DNA of 34,494 nucleotides from NCBI GenBank assembly GCA_009908735.1, contig JAAAOR010000131.1:1-34494 (forward strand), read 5' to 3'. A program made the position numbers and the translations under genes. Under the pieces are notes generated by a model, which was not told the origin of the DNA, did no database searches, and worked only from the letters and a program-made list of their open reading frames with translations. Of the stretch, positions 1 to 8,025 are shown piece by piece; the stretch's first letter is position 1, and the number at the start of each line of letters is the position of its first letter. The stretch comes from Spirochaetota bacterium. Its GTDB lineage: Bacteria; Spirochaetota; Spirochaetia; DSM-27196; PWMO01.

Positions 1-1
1 A

Positions 2-1189
2 AATATCGTGCTCTCCCGCCGCGCATGGCTGGAAGAGGAGGTCGAGCGGCGGCGAAACGATTTCTTCGAGAACACGCAGGTAGGAGATATCGTGACCGGC
101 ACCGTGAAGTCCTTCACGTCTTTCGGGGCGTTCATCGACCTCGGTGGTTTCGACGGGCTGCTGCATATCAACGATATGAGCTGGGGCCACGTGACCCGTC
201 CGAAGGACTATGTCCACAAAGGCGAGGAAATCCACGTAAAAGTCATCAGGATGGATCCCGAAGAAAAGAAGATCAACCTCTCGCTGCGGCATATGACCGA
301 GGACCCCTGGAACTACTTCGAGGAGAAATATGCCACCGGTGATGTGGTCACCGGCACGGTCACCAAGCTGACCGATTTCGGTGCTTTTATCGAGCTCGAA
401 GAAGGAATCGAGGGGCTTGCCCACATCTCCGAGCTGTCTTGGACGAAACACATCAATCATCCAAAAGAGGTCGTGTCCGTCGGTGACCAGGTACAGGCTA
501 AGATCCTCGATTATGACGTTCCCGAGGGCAAGGTCTCGCTCGGTATCAAACAGACGCTTCCAAATCCGTGGGACGAGGTCGCCGAGAGGTACCCCGAGGG
601 CATGCGGGTCAAGCGCCCTGTTAAGAAGATTACTCATTCCGGCGCATTCATCGAGCTCGAAGAGGGAATTGACGGCTTCCTCCACGTGGACAATATCTCG
701 TGGACCACGAAGCCTCGAAACCCGTCAGAGGTCTTGAACGAGGGCGAAGAGGTGGACGTAATGGTGCTTTCCGTCGACTCGGAGAATCACAATATCCGCC
801 TCGGTATGAAGCAGCTCGAAGAGGACCCGTGGCAGGAGCTGAAGCAGGCCTACGCCGACCGACGCATCGTTGAGGGCGAAATTACCAACATTACCGATTT
901 CGGCGTCTTCGTGCGAGTGCACGGCGGTATCGAAGGCCTCATCAACAAGGCGAATCTTGTAGATCCCAAGAATGAGTCCTTCGAAGAGGCGGTGAAGCGT
1001 TTCAAGGTCGGTCAGAAGGTGCAGGCAATGGTGACCGAGGTCAATCCAGGGAGGAATCGCCTTTCCCTCTCCATCCGTGAGATGCACAGACAGGAGCAGC
1101 GTGCAGAGCTCGAGAAGTACATCCACGATGAAGGGGAGGAGACCAAACTCACGCTAGGGGAGATGCTGAAAGAAAAGGAAAAGTCCTGA
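2..1189 (+). CDS. rpsA: 30S ribosomal protein S1, 3' part (truncated by window edge)
   Basis: This is the C-terminal part of ribosomal protein S1, which helps mRNA bind the 30S subunit. The reading frame is open to the left edge, and the GTG at base 8 is an internal Val codon, so the real start lies outside the window. About 395 residues are visible. They hold four consecutive S1 (OB-fold) domains, each beginning with a G-x-x-V-x-G-x-V-like strand followed by an FGAFI/FGVFV segment, near residues 25-100, 110-187, 195-273 and 282-360. Three of them end in a DPW or NPW linker, as in bacterial S1. A charged Lys/Glu-rich tail closes the protein. By comparison with six-domain S1 these are probably domains 3-6. 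The next gene starts within 50 bases on the same strand. Confidence 0.93.
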   Translation, partial: NIVLSRRAWLEEEVERRRNDFFENTQVGDIVTGTVKSFTSFGAFIDLGGFDGLLHINDMSWGHVTRPKDYVHKGEEIHVKVIRMDPEEKKINLSLRHMTEDPWNYFEEKYATGDVVTGTVTKLTDFGAFIELEEGIEGLAHISELSWTKHINHPKEVVSVGDQVQAKILDYDVPEGKVSLGIKQTLPNPWDEVAERYPEGMRVKRPVKKITHSGAFIELEEGIDGFLHVDNISWTTKPRNPSEVLNEGEEVDVMVLSVDSENHNIRLGMKQLEEDPWQELKQAYADRRIVEGEITNITDFGVFVRVHGGIEGLINKANLVDPKNESFEEAVKRFKVGQKVQAMVTEVNPGRNRLSLSIREMHRQEQRAELEKYIHDEGEETKLTLGEMLKEKEKS

Positions 1190-1235
1190 CTCTTTCTCCC
1201 GCACCTTATCGTCTCCCCATGCGATCGTGACCCGC

Positions 1236-2744
1236 ATGTTCACGTCTGACGTAGACATTAGTAAGCTCGAAACACTCATCGAGATCAACGCCCTCATAAA
1301 CTCCGACTATTCGGACCTGCAGGGCGTGTTACAGCGCATTCTCGAATCAGCAATGCGGCTGATAGAGTGCGAGGCGGCATCACTCCTGCTGTTGAATCCG
1401 GAGAATAACAAGCTCTATTTCGAGGTCGCACTTGGTTCCAAGGGTCCGGACGTCAAAAAGTTCTCACTCAACCTCGGCGAGGGTATTGCGGGGTGGGTGG
1501 CCGAACACAACCGGTCGCTCATCGTAAACGACGTGGATCGCGACACGCGGTTCTATGCGGAGATCGGCCGCAAGGTCGGTTTTACGACCGACGAGATCCT
1601 CGCGGTGCCGATGCGCATCAAGGAGCGACCGGTTGGCGTGATCGAGATGATCAACAAGAAGAGCGGTCGGGATTTTAATCAAGGCGACCTGCAGTGGCTG
1701 GAGATTTTCGCGACGCAGGCGGCGCTGGCCATCCAAAACGCGAAGTCATTCCAGCAGGCACGGGACGAGATCGACAACCTCCAGAGTCAGGTTGACCACG
1801 CCCAGGGCTACCATACCTTCATCAGCGAAAGCAAGCAGATTGAAGAGAAAATGAAGCTCGTAGAGCGTGTATCGGCCACCGACTCATCGGTGCTCATACT
1901 CGGTGAGAGCGGAGTCGGAAAGGAGCTTTTTGCCGAGCAGATTCACATGCGAAGCAAGAGGGCACAGATGCCCCTCGTTCGGGTAAACTGCGCCGCTCTG
2001 CCCGAGGCGCTTCTTGAGAGCGAGCTCTTCGGGCATGTGCGCGGGGCCTTTACCGACGCGGTGAGCGACCGGCGCGGCCGCTTCGAGCTCGCGGACGGCG
2101 GCACTATCTTTCTCGATGAGATCGGCGACATCCCGGCGTCGGTACAGGCCAAGATGCTTCGCGTGCTGCAGGAGCAGACATTCGAGCCGGTCGGCGCGAG
2201 CGAACCATTACATGTGAACGTTCGCATAATCGCGGCCACCAACAAGGACATCGAACAGGCCGTCGAGGATGGGAGTTTCCGTCGTGACCTCTATTACCGG
2301 CTCAACGTGCTGCCGCTCTACATACCGCCGCTGAGGGACCGAAAGGAAGACATCCCCGTGCTCGCCGGCCACTTCCTGAAGAAAGTAAACCGCGAAACCA
2401 AGAAACAGGTGAGGGGATTCTCCGACGCCTCGATGCAGGAGCTGCTGTCCTACTCGTGGCCCGGCAACGTGCGCGAATTGCAAAACGCGGTCGAGCGTGC
2501 CGTCGTGATCACCCAGGACGACTACATCCAGCCCGGAGACCTCATCCTGCAGCCAACGCAACGAGTATCGCAGGAGAGCTTCAACGGGCATCCGCTGAAG
2601 GAGTCGCTCAACCTCTTCAAACGACACCTCATTCAGACAACTCTCGAAAAAAACGATTGGAACCAGACGGCGACCGCGAAGGTGCTCGGTATACAGCGAA
2701 CCTACTTGTCCCGTCTCATAAAAGACCTGGATATTTCACACTAA
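1236..2744 (+). CDS. Sigma-54-dependent activator with GAF sensor and Fis-type HTH
   Basis: This is a cytoplasmic enhancer-binding activator of sigma-54 RNA polymerase. Residues of roughly 10-170 look like a GAF small-molecule or redox sensor domain. The AAA+ module follows: Walker A GESGVGKE near residue 223, the sigma-54 contact loop, Walker B GTIFLDEIGD, and the RRDLYYRLNVLPL sensor region. A Fis-like helix-turn-helix ends the protein (NQTATAKVLGIQRTYLSRLI). There is no receiver domain, so it is not a two-component regulator; the GAF ligand is unknown. The contact loop reads GAFTDA instead of GAFTGA. I chose the ATG at 1236; a GTG at 1227 is also possible, and neither has a clear ribosome-binding site. 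It resembles NifA/FhlA-type activators in architecture, but no target can be named. Confidence 0.92.
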   Translation: MFTSDVDISKLETLIEINALINSDYSDLQGVLQRILESAMRLIECEAASLLLLNPENNKLYFEVALGSKGPDVKKFSLNLGEGIAGWVAEHNRSLIVNDVDRDTRFYAEIGRKVGFTTDEILAVPMRIKERPVGVIEMINKKSGRDFNQGDLQWLEIFATQAALAIQNAKSFQQARDEIDNLQSQVDHAQGYHTFISESKQIEEKMKLVERVSATDSSVLILGESGVGKELFAEQIHMRSKRAQMPLVRVNCAALPEALLESELFGHVRGAFTDAVSDRRGRFELADGGTIFLDEIGDIPASVQAKMLRVLQEQTFEPVGASEPLHVNVRIIAATNKDIEQAVEDGSFRRDLYYRLNVLPLYIPPLRDRKEDIPVLAGHFLKKVNRETKKQVRGFSDASMQELLSYSWPGNVRELQNAVERAVVITQDDYIQPGDLILQPTQRVSQESFNGHPLKESLNLFKRHLIQTTLEKNDWNQTATAKVLGIQRTYLSRLIKDLDISH

Positions 2745-2746
2745 CC

Positions 2747-2782
2747 CCCAAAGGAACACCTAGAGGAACCCCCAGAGGAGTG
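2747..2782 (+). repeat. Three tandem 12-base repeats carrying SD-like cores
   Basis: Three imperfect direct copies of a 12-base unit (cccaaaggaaca, cctagaggaacc, cccagaggagtg) fill the gap between the sigma-54 activator stop and the next ATG at 2790. Each copy carries an AGGA core. The last one (AGAGGAG) sits nine bases before the start codon and is the likely ribosome-binding site. Confidence 0.7.
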
Positions 2783-2789
2783 CCGACGA

Positions 2790-3480
2790 ATGCAACGAAC
2801 CGACGAGCGTGACACTAAAACGCGTATAGCCGACGCCATCTCCAACTTACTCAGCAGACACTGGAAGACGATCGTATTCACTTTCGTGGTAATCGTGGTG
2901 GCCATCATCGGAATCTTTGCCTATTTCCAGGTCCAGGAAAACCGCGCAAACGAAGCCGCCCGCATGGCCGAAGAGCTCCAGCGGGACTACGAAGGAGGAG
3001 GAGCAGCGCTCGACCCTCGAAGAGGCGATTCAGGACTCCATAGACGAGATAGTCGACCGGTATTCCCGCACATACGCCGCCTCCCGGGCGCTCACGATTC
3101 GCGCGGAGATCGAATGGGAGCAGGAAGAATGGGCGACGGCCGCGGAAACCTATGCCCGAGTAGCCGAGGAGTATCGCGACACCCACGTGGCTTCCGTGGC
3201 GCTTTTAAACGCCGCAGCAGCCGAGGAGACCGCCGGGAACACGGAGACGGCCCTCGGGCACGTGGATACCCTCATCAATCGGTACGCCGATGGTGAGCCG
3301 ACTCCGGAGCTCGCACGCGCCTATTTTACCCGGGGACGGCTGAACGAGGAGCTTCAGAACTACGAGACGGCCTCGGACGCATACAACCGGCTGGTGGACG
3401 AGCATCCGGAAAGCAGTTGGACAAATCTAGCCCGAAACCGTATAATCGCGCTCAAAACACGCGGTCTCATAGAAGAGTAA
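2790..3480 (+). pseudogene. TPR-type single-pass membrane protein, reading frame disrupted
   Basis: Two overlapping frames together encode one recognisable protein of about 229 residues. The first frame (ATG 2790) gives a short cytoplasmic N-terminus, one membrane segment near residues 28-50 (rich in V, I, F) and the start of a helical region. The protein-like sequence then continues one frame later, after about base 2991, with several TPR-like helical pairs (for example ALTIRAEIEWEQEEWATAAE and ARAYFTRGRLNEELQNYETA) and ends at 3480. The switch falls in a GAAGGAGGAGGAGC run, where one surplus G would explain it. The architecture recalls YfgM-like, membrane-anchored periplasmic TPR proteins. 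Possible explanations are a sequencing error, a true mutation or programmed frameshifting; the sequence alone cannot decide. Confidence 0.75.
2991..3004 (+). other. Frameshift site in the TPR gene (GGA-repeat run)
   Basis: At gaaggaggaggagc the coding potential moves from the frame starting at 2790 to the frame one base later. Removing one base here gives a smooth Glu-rich join (…RDYE-EEEQR…). The run itself looks like a strong Shine-Dalgarno sequence, but no usable start codon lies at a proper distance downstream in the second frame. Confidence 0.7.
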
Positions 3481-3514
3481 GTCGAAACAACAGTGCGCGT
3501 GGTCGGGAGTGTAC

Positions 3515-5896
3515 ATGGCCAAGCGAAGATCTCGCTTCTTGGAGACTCGTTACTTTGGGCTCGTCATTGGGCTTTTCGTGGTGCTCCTCATGGTGTTGGT
3601 CGGCTCGACTACGCCCATGCTGGACCGACTCGAAACGAAGATGCTCGACGCTCATTTCAACCTCAAGCAGACCTTTCGCGGCGAAAGCACGCAGGAAGGT
3701 GTTACGCAGGTACGGCGGAACCCCGACGTTTCACCCGATATTCTCCTCATCGGGGTGGACTTTCGCACTCTCTCGGCATTTGGGAATTGGCCGTTCCCTC
3801 GCTTTCGCCATGCGGATCTCTTGAACTCCTTTGCGCGAATTTCCGATCAAAGCGCACGAGAACGCTCCATTCTCCTCGATATTTTTTTCGTAGAGCCGGC
3901 GGATAGCGCCTACGAGGATGCGATGTTACGCGAAGCTATCGAGTACAATGGGCGCACCTACCTCGAGACCATCCTCGAGCGCAGCCCCGCTCCGCCTGAA
4001 GTCGCGAGAGAGATGGCCGAGCGCCACGAAGTTCTCTACGACACCCACGGAAAGGTCACCAATATCACCGGTGACTGGACCAGAGTTCCCTACAATCTGG
4101 GGAAGCAACCACCGCTGAAACCTCTCGGTCGTGCCGCCGCCGGCTACGGGCATGCGAACTTCTATAACGACTTTGACGAGACCTACCGCCGTGCTCCGCT
4201 CGTCGCGAAATCGACCGAGCTCATACAAACATATCGCCTGGATATGCTTACCCCCGACGTTGAGCTCGACCGCACCCGCTTCGAGCGTCTCGCATGGTTC
4301 GACACCGAAGGGAGAGAGCACACGGTTGCACATCCCCTCACGCCGGAGATTATTGAGGAACTCCGCTCACGAATGGAGGTCGAAGCCCCACAGCGGGTGG
4401 AGGACACCGACAACGACGGGGAACCCGACGATTTTTTCTACGTAGTACGCAAGTTTCAGGATCATTTCATTCCTGCTATCACGCTGAGTCTCGCGCTGGA
4501 TTACTTTAACAGCACCTACGAGGAACTTGAAGTTCGCCTCGGCGAGTATATCCGCATCCCCGAGCCGCAACTCTACAATCCGCAGACCGCGGAGTGGGGA
4601 CCGTACGAGATCATGCAAAAGCCTCCGGAGTATGACGAGGAGGGGAGTCTCGTCGCCGAGGCGGAGTATCGCCGGATCGACGAGATAACCATTCCGATCG
4701 ACGAGACCGGAAGTATGCTTATCAACTTCATGGGACCGCGGTCGAGCCCCGCACGGGACGGGTACCAGACCTTTCCCGTCCGACCCTATGCCGGGTACGC
4801 ATCTCGGGTACCGGGTATCGACCCGGAGACCTGGCCACCGACCCGCGCGGTGGAAAACAAAATTCTCATGGTCGGCGCCTTCGCACCGGGAATGGCCGCC
4901 GACGAAAAGACCACACCGTACGGGCTCATGTACGGGGTTGAGATACACGCCAATGCGCTGAACACGATCCTCATGGATAACTTTCTGCAGTACGCCCCCG
5001 CGTGGTTCGACGCACTCGTGCTGCTCGTGCTCGCACTGGTTACCGCGTTCATGGCGTCGAGACTATCTACGATCTGGTCGCTCTTTGCATCGCTTTTCCT
5101 CATCGTAGTGTTGTTTTTCGTAACGACTATCGTCTTCGACGACCTCGCCTACATCGTAAACTTCTCCACCCCCGCCATTGGCGTTCTACTCACCTTTCTT
5201 GCCGTCGTCGTCTACCGGGTGATGACCGAGGAGAAGGATAAGCGTCGCATCCGTGACATGTTTGGAAAGTACGTGAGCCCTCGCGTGGTGGACCAGATTC
5301 TGGAAAACCCTCCGGAGCTCGGAGGCGTAGACAAGGAGCTCTCGGTACTGTTCTCAGACATTCGCGGATTCACCACGCTATCGGAGTCCATGACACCGCA
5401 GGAGCTCGTGAATCATCTAAACCTGTACCTGACCGCAATGACCGACGTCATCCTTGAGTCCGAGGGCACCCTCGACAAGTACGTTGGTGACGAGATCATG
5501 TGTTTCTGGGGCGCCCCGGTATCACAGTCCGACCATGCCTTGCGCGCCTGCCGGAGCGCGGTGCGACAGATCGAGGTGCTCGAGGAGCTAAACGCATCCT
5601 GGCCGGCGGAGAAGAGAATTGCCATCGGCATCGGGATAAACTCCGGGATTATGACGGTGGGGAATATGGGCTCGCAGGGGCGGATGAACTACACCCTCAT
5701 GGGAGATAACGTGAACCTCGGCGCACGGCTCGAGGGAACAAACAAGATGTACGGTACGGCGATCATAATGAGCGAGTACACATATGGGCTCGTGAAAGAT
5801 CACGTGGTGGCCCGCGAGCTCGATAATATACGCGTGAAGGGCAAGAACCGACCCGTGCAGATTTATGAGCTCATTGATGTCATAGAGACCGCATGA
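3515..5896 (+). CDS. CHASE2-domain class III adenylate/guanylate cyclase
   Basis: This is a 793-residue membrane nucleotide cyclase making a cyclic nucleotide second messenger, probably cAMP. One N-terminal membrane segment (about residues 13-33) is followed by a large extracytoplasmic CHASE2 sensor region to about residue 490. Three hydrophobic segments follow (about 495-575), then a cytoplasmic cyclase domain from about 605. Catalytic residues are in place: metal-binding D615 (FSDIRGF) and D659 (KYVGDE), K655 and T727 at the base-selecting positions, and N734 and R738 in the NLGARLE motif. Lys plus Thr favours ATP as substrate, which is inference. I chose the ATG at 3515 because GGGAG lies five bases upstream; the GTG at 3509 overlaps that site. 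The gene overlaps the following lipoprotein gene by four bases. Confidence 0.93.
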   Translation: MAKRRSRFLETRYFGLVIGLFVVLLMVLVGSTTPMLDRLETKMLDAHFNLKQTFRGESTQEGVTQVRRNPDVSPDILLIGVDFRTLSAFGNWPFPRFRHADLLNSFARISDQSARERSILLDIFFVEPADSAYEDAMLREAIEYNGRTYLETILERSPAPPEVAREMAERHEVLYDTHGKVTNITGDWTRVPYNLGKQPPLKPLGRAAAGYGHANFYNDFDETYRRAPLVAKSTELIQTYRLDMLTPDVELDRTRFERLAWFDTEGREHTVAHPLTPEIIEELRSRMEVEAPQRVEDTDNDGEPDDFFYVVRKFQDHFIPAITLSLALDYFNSTYEELEVRLGEYIRIPEPQLYNPQTAEWGPYEIMQKPPEYDEEGSLVAEAEYRRIDEITIPIDETGSMLINFMGPRSSPARDGYQTFPVRPYAGYASRVPGIDPETWPPTRAVENKILMVGAFAPGMAADEKTTPYGLMYGVEIHANALNTILMDNFLQYAPAWFDALVLLVLALVTAFMASRLSTIWSLFASLFLIVVLFFVTTIVFDDLAYIVNFSTPAIGVLLTFLAVVVYRVMTEEKDKRRIRDMFGKYVSPRVVDQILENPPELGGVDKELSVLFSDIRGFTTLSESMTPQELVNHLNLYLTAMTDVILESEGTLDKYVGDEIMCFWGAPVSQSDHALRACRSAVRQIEVLEELNASWPAEKRIAIGIGINSGIMTVGNMGSQGRMNYTLMGDNVNLGARLEGTNKMYGTAIIMSEYTYGLVKDHVVARELDNIRVKGKNRPVQIYELIDVIETA

Positions 5897-6642
5897 ATAC
5901 GGACGAGCGCATAAGCCATTACCTACGACGACGCCTTGCAGCGGCACTGGTGGCGGTGGCGGCGACACTGCTTTTTCTCGCTTGCGGAATTGAGAGCACG
6001 CCGTTCATCGCGGGGCCCAAGCCCGACGAGATCGACCTGGTACCCGAAACGGGAACCGACCGAATCAAGTTCCTACACAATGAGAACGACAACGACACCG
6101 ACGAGTTCAGGGGCTACGACCTGTACTACAAGCTCTACGAGGACGAGGACGGCCTCTGTGAGGCGGGTGACGCCTGTCGCGGCGACCGGGACAGTATACT
6201 CAGTAACCCAGTGCAGACCGGACCTTCACGGCTTTTGACTCGCGCCTACAGGCGCCTCGTTCCGGAAAACTCGCCCGGGCAGATTCCCAACGTTCCGGTG
6301 TCGAACAGCATAAAGGCGAACGAATTCACCGTCGACATCGACCTGACCGGCGGCGGGGCAAGCAACGCGTTCACGGCAACCTGGCCCGACGCAACCGTCA
6401 CCCTGAATCGCCGAGTAGCGCAGGGAGGCACGTACAAGCGGTTCCTCGATGGGGGGAGCTACGAGGACGAAGATGACGATGTGGACCACAGCGCAATCAC
6501 CGCCGACATATCGGATGTGATAAACGATGACAAATTGTATCTCGCCGTATACGCCCTAGGGTATGGCGTCGATCCCGGCTCCCTACAAGCGCTCTACAGC
6601 GAGCCGGTCTATCTTGGCTTTGTCCCGGTAGACATCCCGTAG
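5893..6642 (+). CDS. Putative lipoprotein, coupled to the cyclase gene
   Basis: This 249-residue protein starts inside the stop region of the cyclase gene (ATGA overlap), so the two are probably translationally coupled. The N-terminus has a basic stretch, a hydrophobic run (LAAALVAVAATLLFLAC) and a lipobox-like LFLAC with Cys at about residue 31, as expected for a lipid-anchored protein. The mature part is rich in Asp and Glu, with runs such as NENDNDTDE and EDEDDDVDH, and contains a C-EAGDAC pair that could form a disulfide. I recognise no domain. Its position suggests it could act in the same envelope process as the CHASE2 cyclase, perhaps as a ligand-binding or accessory protein; that is inference only. 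Confidence 0.82.
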   Translation: MNTDERISHYLRRRLAAALVAVAATLLFLACGIESTPFIAGPKPDEIDLVPETGTDRIKFLHNENDNDTDEFRGYDLYYKLYEDEDGLCEAGDACRGDRDSILSNPVQTGPSRLLTRAYRRLVPENSPGQIPNVPVSNSIKANEFTVDIDLTGGGASNAFTATWPDATVTLNRRVAQGGTYKRFLDGGSYEDEDDDVDHSAITADISDVINDDKLYLAVYALGYGVDPGSLQALYSEPVYLGFVPVDIP

Positions 6643-6683
6643 ACATAAACCGACTAACACACGCAAATGGCAGGAACTTATTC

Positions 6684-6968
6684 ATGACCGCGTACTACTT
6701 GACAATTGGCCTCGCATATCTCGTCGTGGGCTTCGGCGTTGCACTGTTTTTCTATGTGGTTCTCAGAAAGAGCTTTCTCGGCAATTTCTGGGGGGCGCTG
6801 CTTATAGGTCTCATAGGCGCCTTCGCGGGCGGCATGGTGGACTTTCTTTTTGCCGATATCATTGAGGCGTTGGCAAACCTCAATAACTCCGTGAATATCT
6901 TTCCGCCGATTATTACCGCCTTCGTTCTTGTGTGGCTGTTCTCGCTCATAACCGACAACCGAGAATAG
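6684..6968 (+). CDS. Small integral membrane protein, function unknown
   Basis: This 94-residue protein has three predicted membrane segments (about residues 5-27, 33-58 and 70-90), with glycine-rich packing (LLIGLIGAFAGG) in the second. A CAGGAA ribosome-binding site precedes the ATG at about ten bases. It follows the lipoprotein gene by 41 bases and is the last gene of the left + strand block before a candidate promoter for mazG. No catalytic motif is visible. The GlsB/YeaQ small membrane family was considered, but I do not see enough likeness to assign it. Confidence 0.75.
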   Translation: MTAYYLTIGLAYLVVGFGVALFFYVVLRKSFLGNFWGALLIGLIGAFAGGMVDFLFADIIEALANLNNSVNIFPPIITAFVLVWLFSLITDNRE

Positions 6969-7092
6969 CGCGGGTAGCTCGTCTCGGTTCGTCCGGATGC
7001 CGGCCATCGGGGGCGGTCGCGTTGCGGATTCGGCGGCCCCGGACGTCGCCGGCGCCATAACCTCGCGGCCGGCTCATTGAAAACCGCGCACC

Positions 7093-7121
7093 GCTTTTTA
7101 GCACCCTTCACTTCGTATAAT
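7093..7121 (+). promoter_or_regulatory. Candidate sigma-70 promoter for mazG
   Basis: A perfect -10 hexamer TATAAT lies at 7116-7121. The -35 region is weak (CTTTTT or GCTTTT, 16-17 bases upstream). The expected transcript would have a leader of about 115 bases before the mazG start. The rest of the 275-base gap from 6969 is GC-rich, with a GCCGGC repeat pair at about 7048-7074, and no further gene was seen. Confidence 0.5.
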
Positions 7122-7243
7122 AGATATTCTGTCTACTTATATCCAACATCGAAGGCCGGACGTCGCCGAGCATGCAAGGCTTCTCCTGCAGCTCCTGCGA
7201 TACCCCTCTTGGCGAACAGACCGGAGGCCTGTAGGATCACGAT

Positions 7244-8023
7244 ATGATCGATGCAAGCTTCTCTGAGTTTTTCGACGTTATTCGCACTCTGCGTGGCCCC
7301 GCCGGTTGCCCCTGGGATCGGAAGCAGACGCCGGAATCCATGCGTCCGTATCTCCTCGAGGAGACCTACGAGGTGCTCGACGCAGTAGACATGCACGACG
7401 ACGCCGAGCTTCGCGAAGAGCTCGGCGACGTGTTCTTGATTGCCACCATGATGGCGTATATTAAAGAACAAGAGGGAGCGTTCACCGTAGGCGATGTGTT
7501 CGACCATATCCGGGATAAACTCATTCGCAGGCATCCTCACGTATTTGGGACGGCCGAAGCCGAGACCCCTGAGGCGGTGGCGGCCCAGTGGGACCGCATA
7601 AAGACCGACGTCGAGGGAAAGGCGCACCCGTCGGCGCTTGACGGTGTGCCTGACGGTGTCCCGCCGCTCTCGCGGGCGCTTGAGCTGCAAAAGCGCGCCC
7701 AAAAAAGAGGGTTTGACTGGGACACCCCTCGGCCGGCGGCAGATAAAGTCACCGAGGAGCTCGACGAGGTCCTCGGTCTTGACCCGGCCGACCACGTGGC
7801 GGTTGAATCCGAAATCGGGGATCTCCTGTTTTCCGTCGTTAATCTATCGAGGAAAATGGGCGTCGACCCGTCGATTGCCCTTCACCGGGCGAACGGAAAG
7901 TTCAAACGCAGGTTTAAAGCAGTCGAGCGGGAAATGGAGCGGCGAGGAATTGACATGAGTTCCAAGGAGCTGAAGACGATGGACGCCATATGGTCTCAGA
8001 CGAAGCAAACTGAGAACCCGTAG
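7244..8023 (+). CDS. mazG: Nucleoside triphosphate pyrophosphohydrolase MazG
   Basis: MazG hydrolyses nucleoside triphosphates to monophosphates and pyrophosphate, cleaning noncanonical nucleotides and affecting the (p)ppGpp response in E. coli. The 259-residue length matches the two-domain form. The first MazG domain has the GPxGCPWDRKQT opening, EETYE (about residue 37) and EELGDVFL (about residue 63). The second carries EELDEV and ESEIGDLLFSVVNL. These acidic E-x-x-E and E-x-x-D pairs bind Mg2+. An AGGA site lies seven bases before the ATG. The gene has its own candidate promoter and converges on the radical SAM gene, with only two bases between the two stop codons. Confidence 0.95.
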   Translation: MIDASFSEFFDVIRTLRGPAGCPWDRKQTPESMRPYLLEETYEVLDAVDMHDDAELREELGDVFLIATMMAYIKEQEGAFTVGDVFDHIRDKLIRRHPHVFGTAEAETPEAVAAQWDRIKTDVEGKAHPSALDGVPDGVPPLSRALELQKRAQKRGFDWDTPRPAADKVTEELDEVLGLDPADHVAVESEIGDLLFSVVNLSRKMGVDPSIALHRANGKFKRRFKAVEREMERRGIDMSSKELKTMDAIWSQTKQTENP

Positions 8024-8025
8024 CT

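Noticed and set aside
7133..7795. 220-residue - strand frame opposite mazG
   Set aside because: It is antisense to a clear MazG and covers its promoter and leader; no motif or ribosome-binding site.
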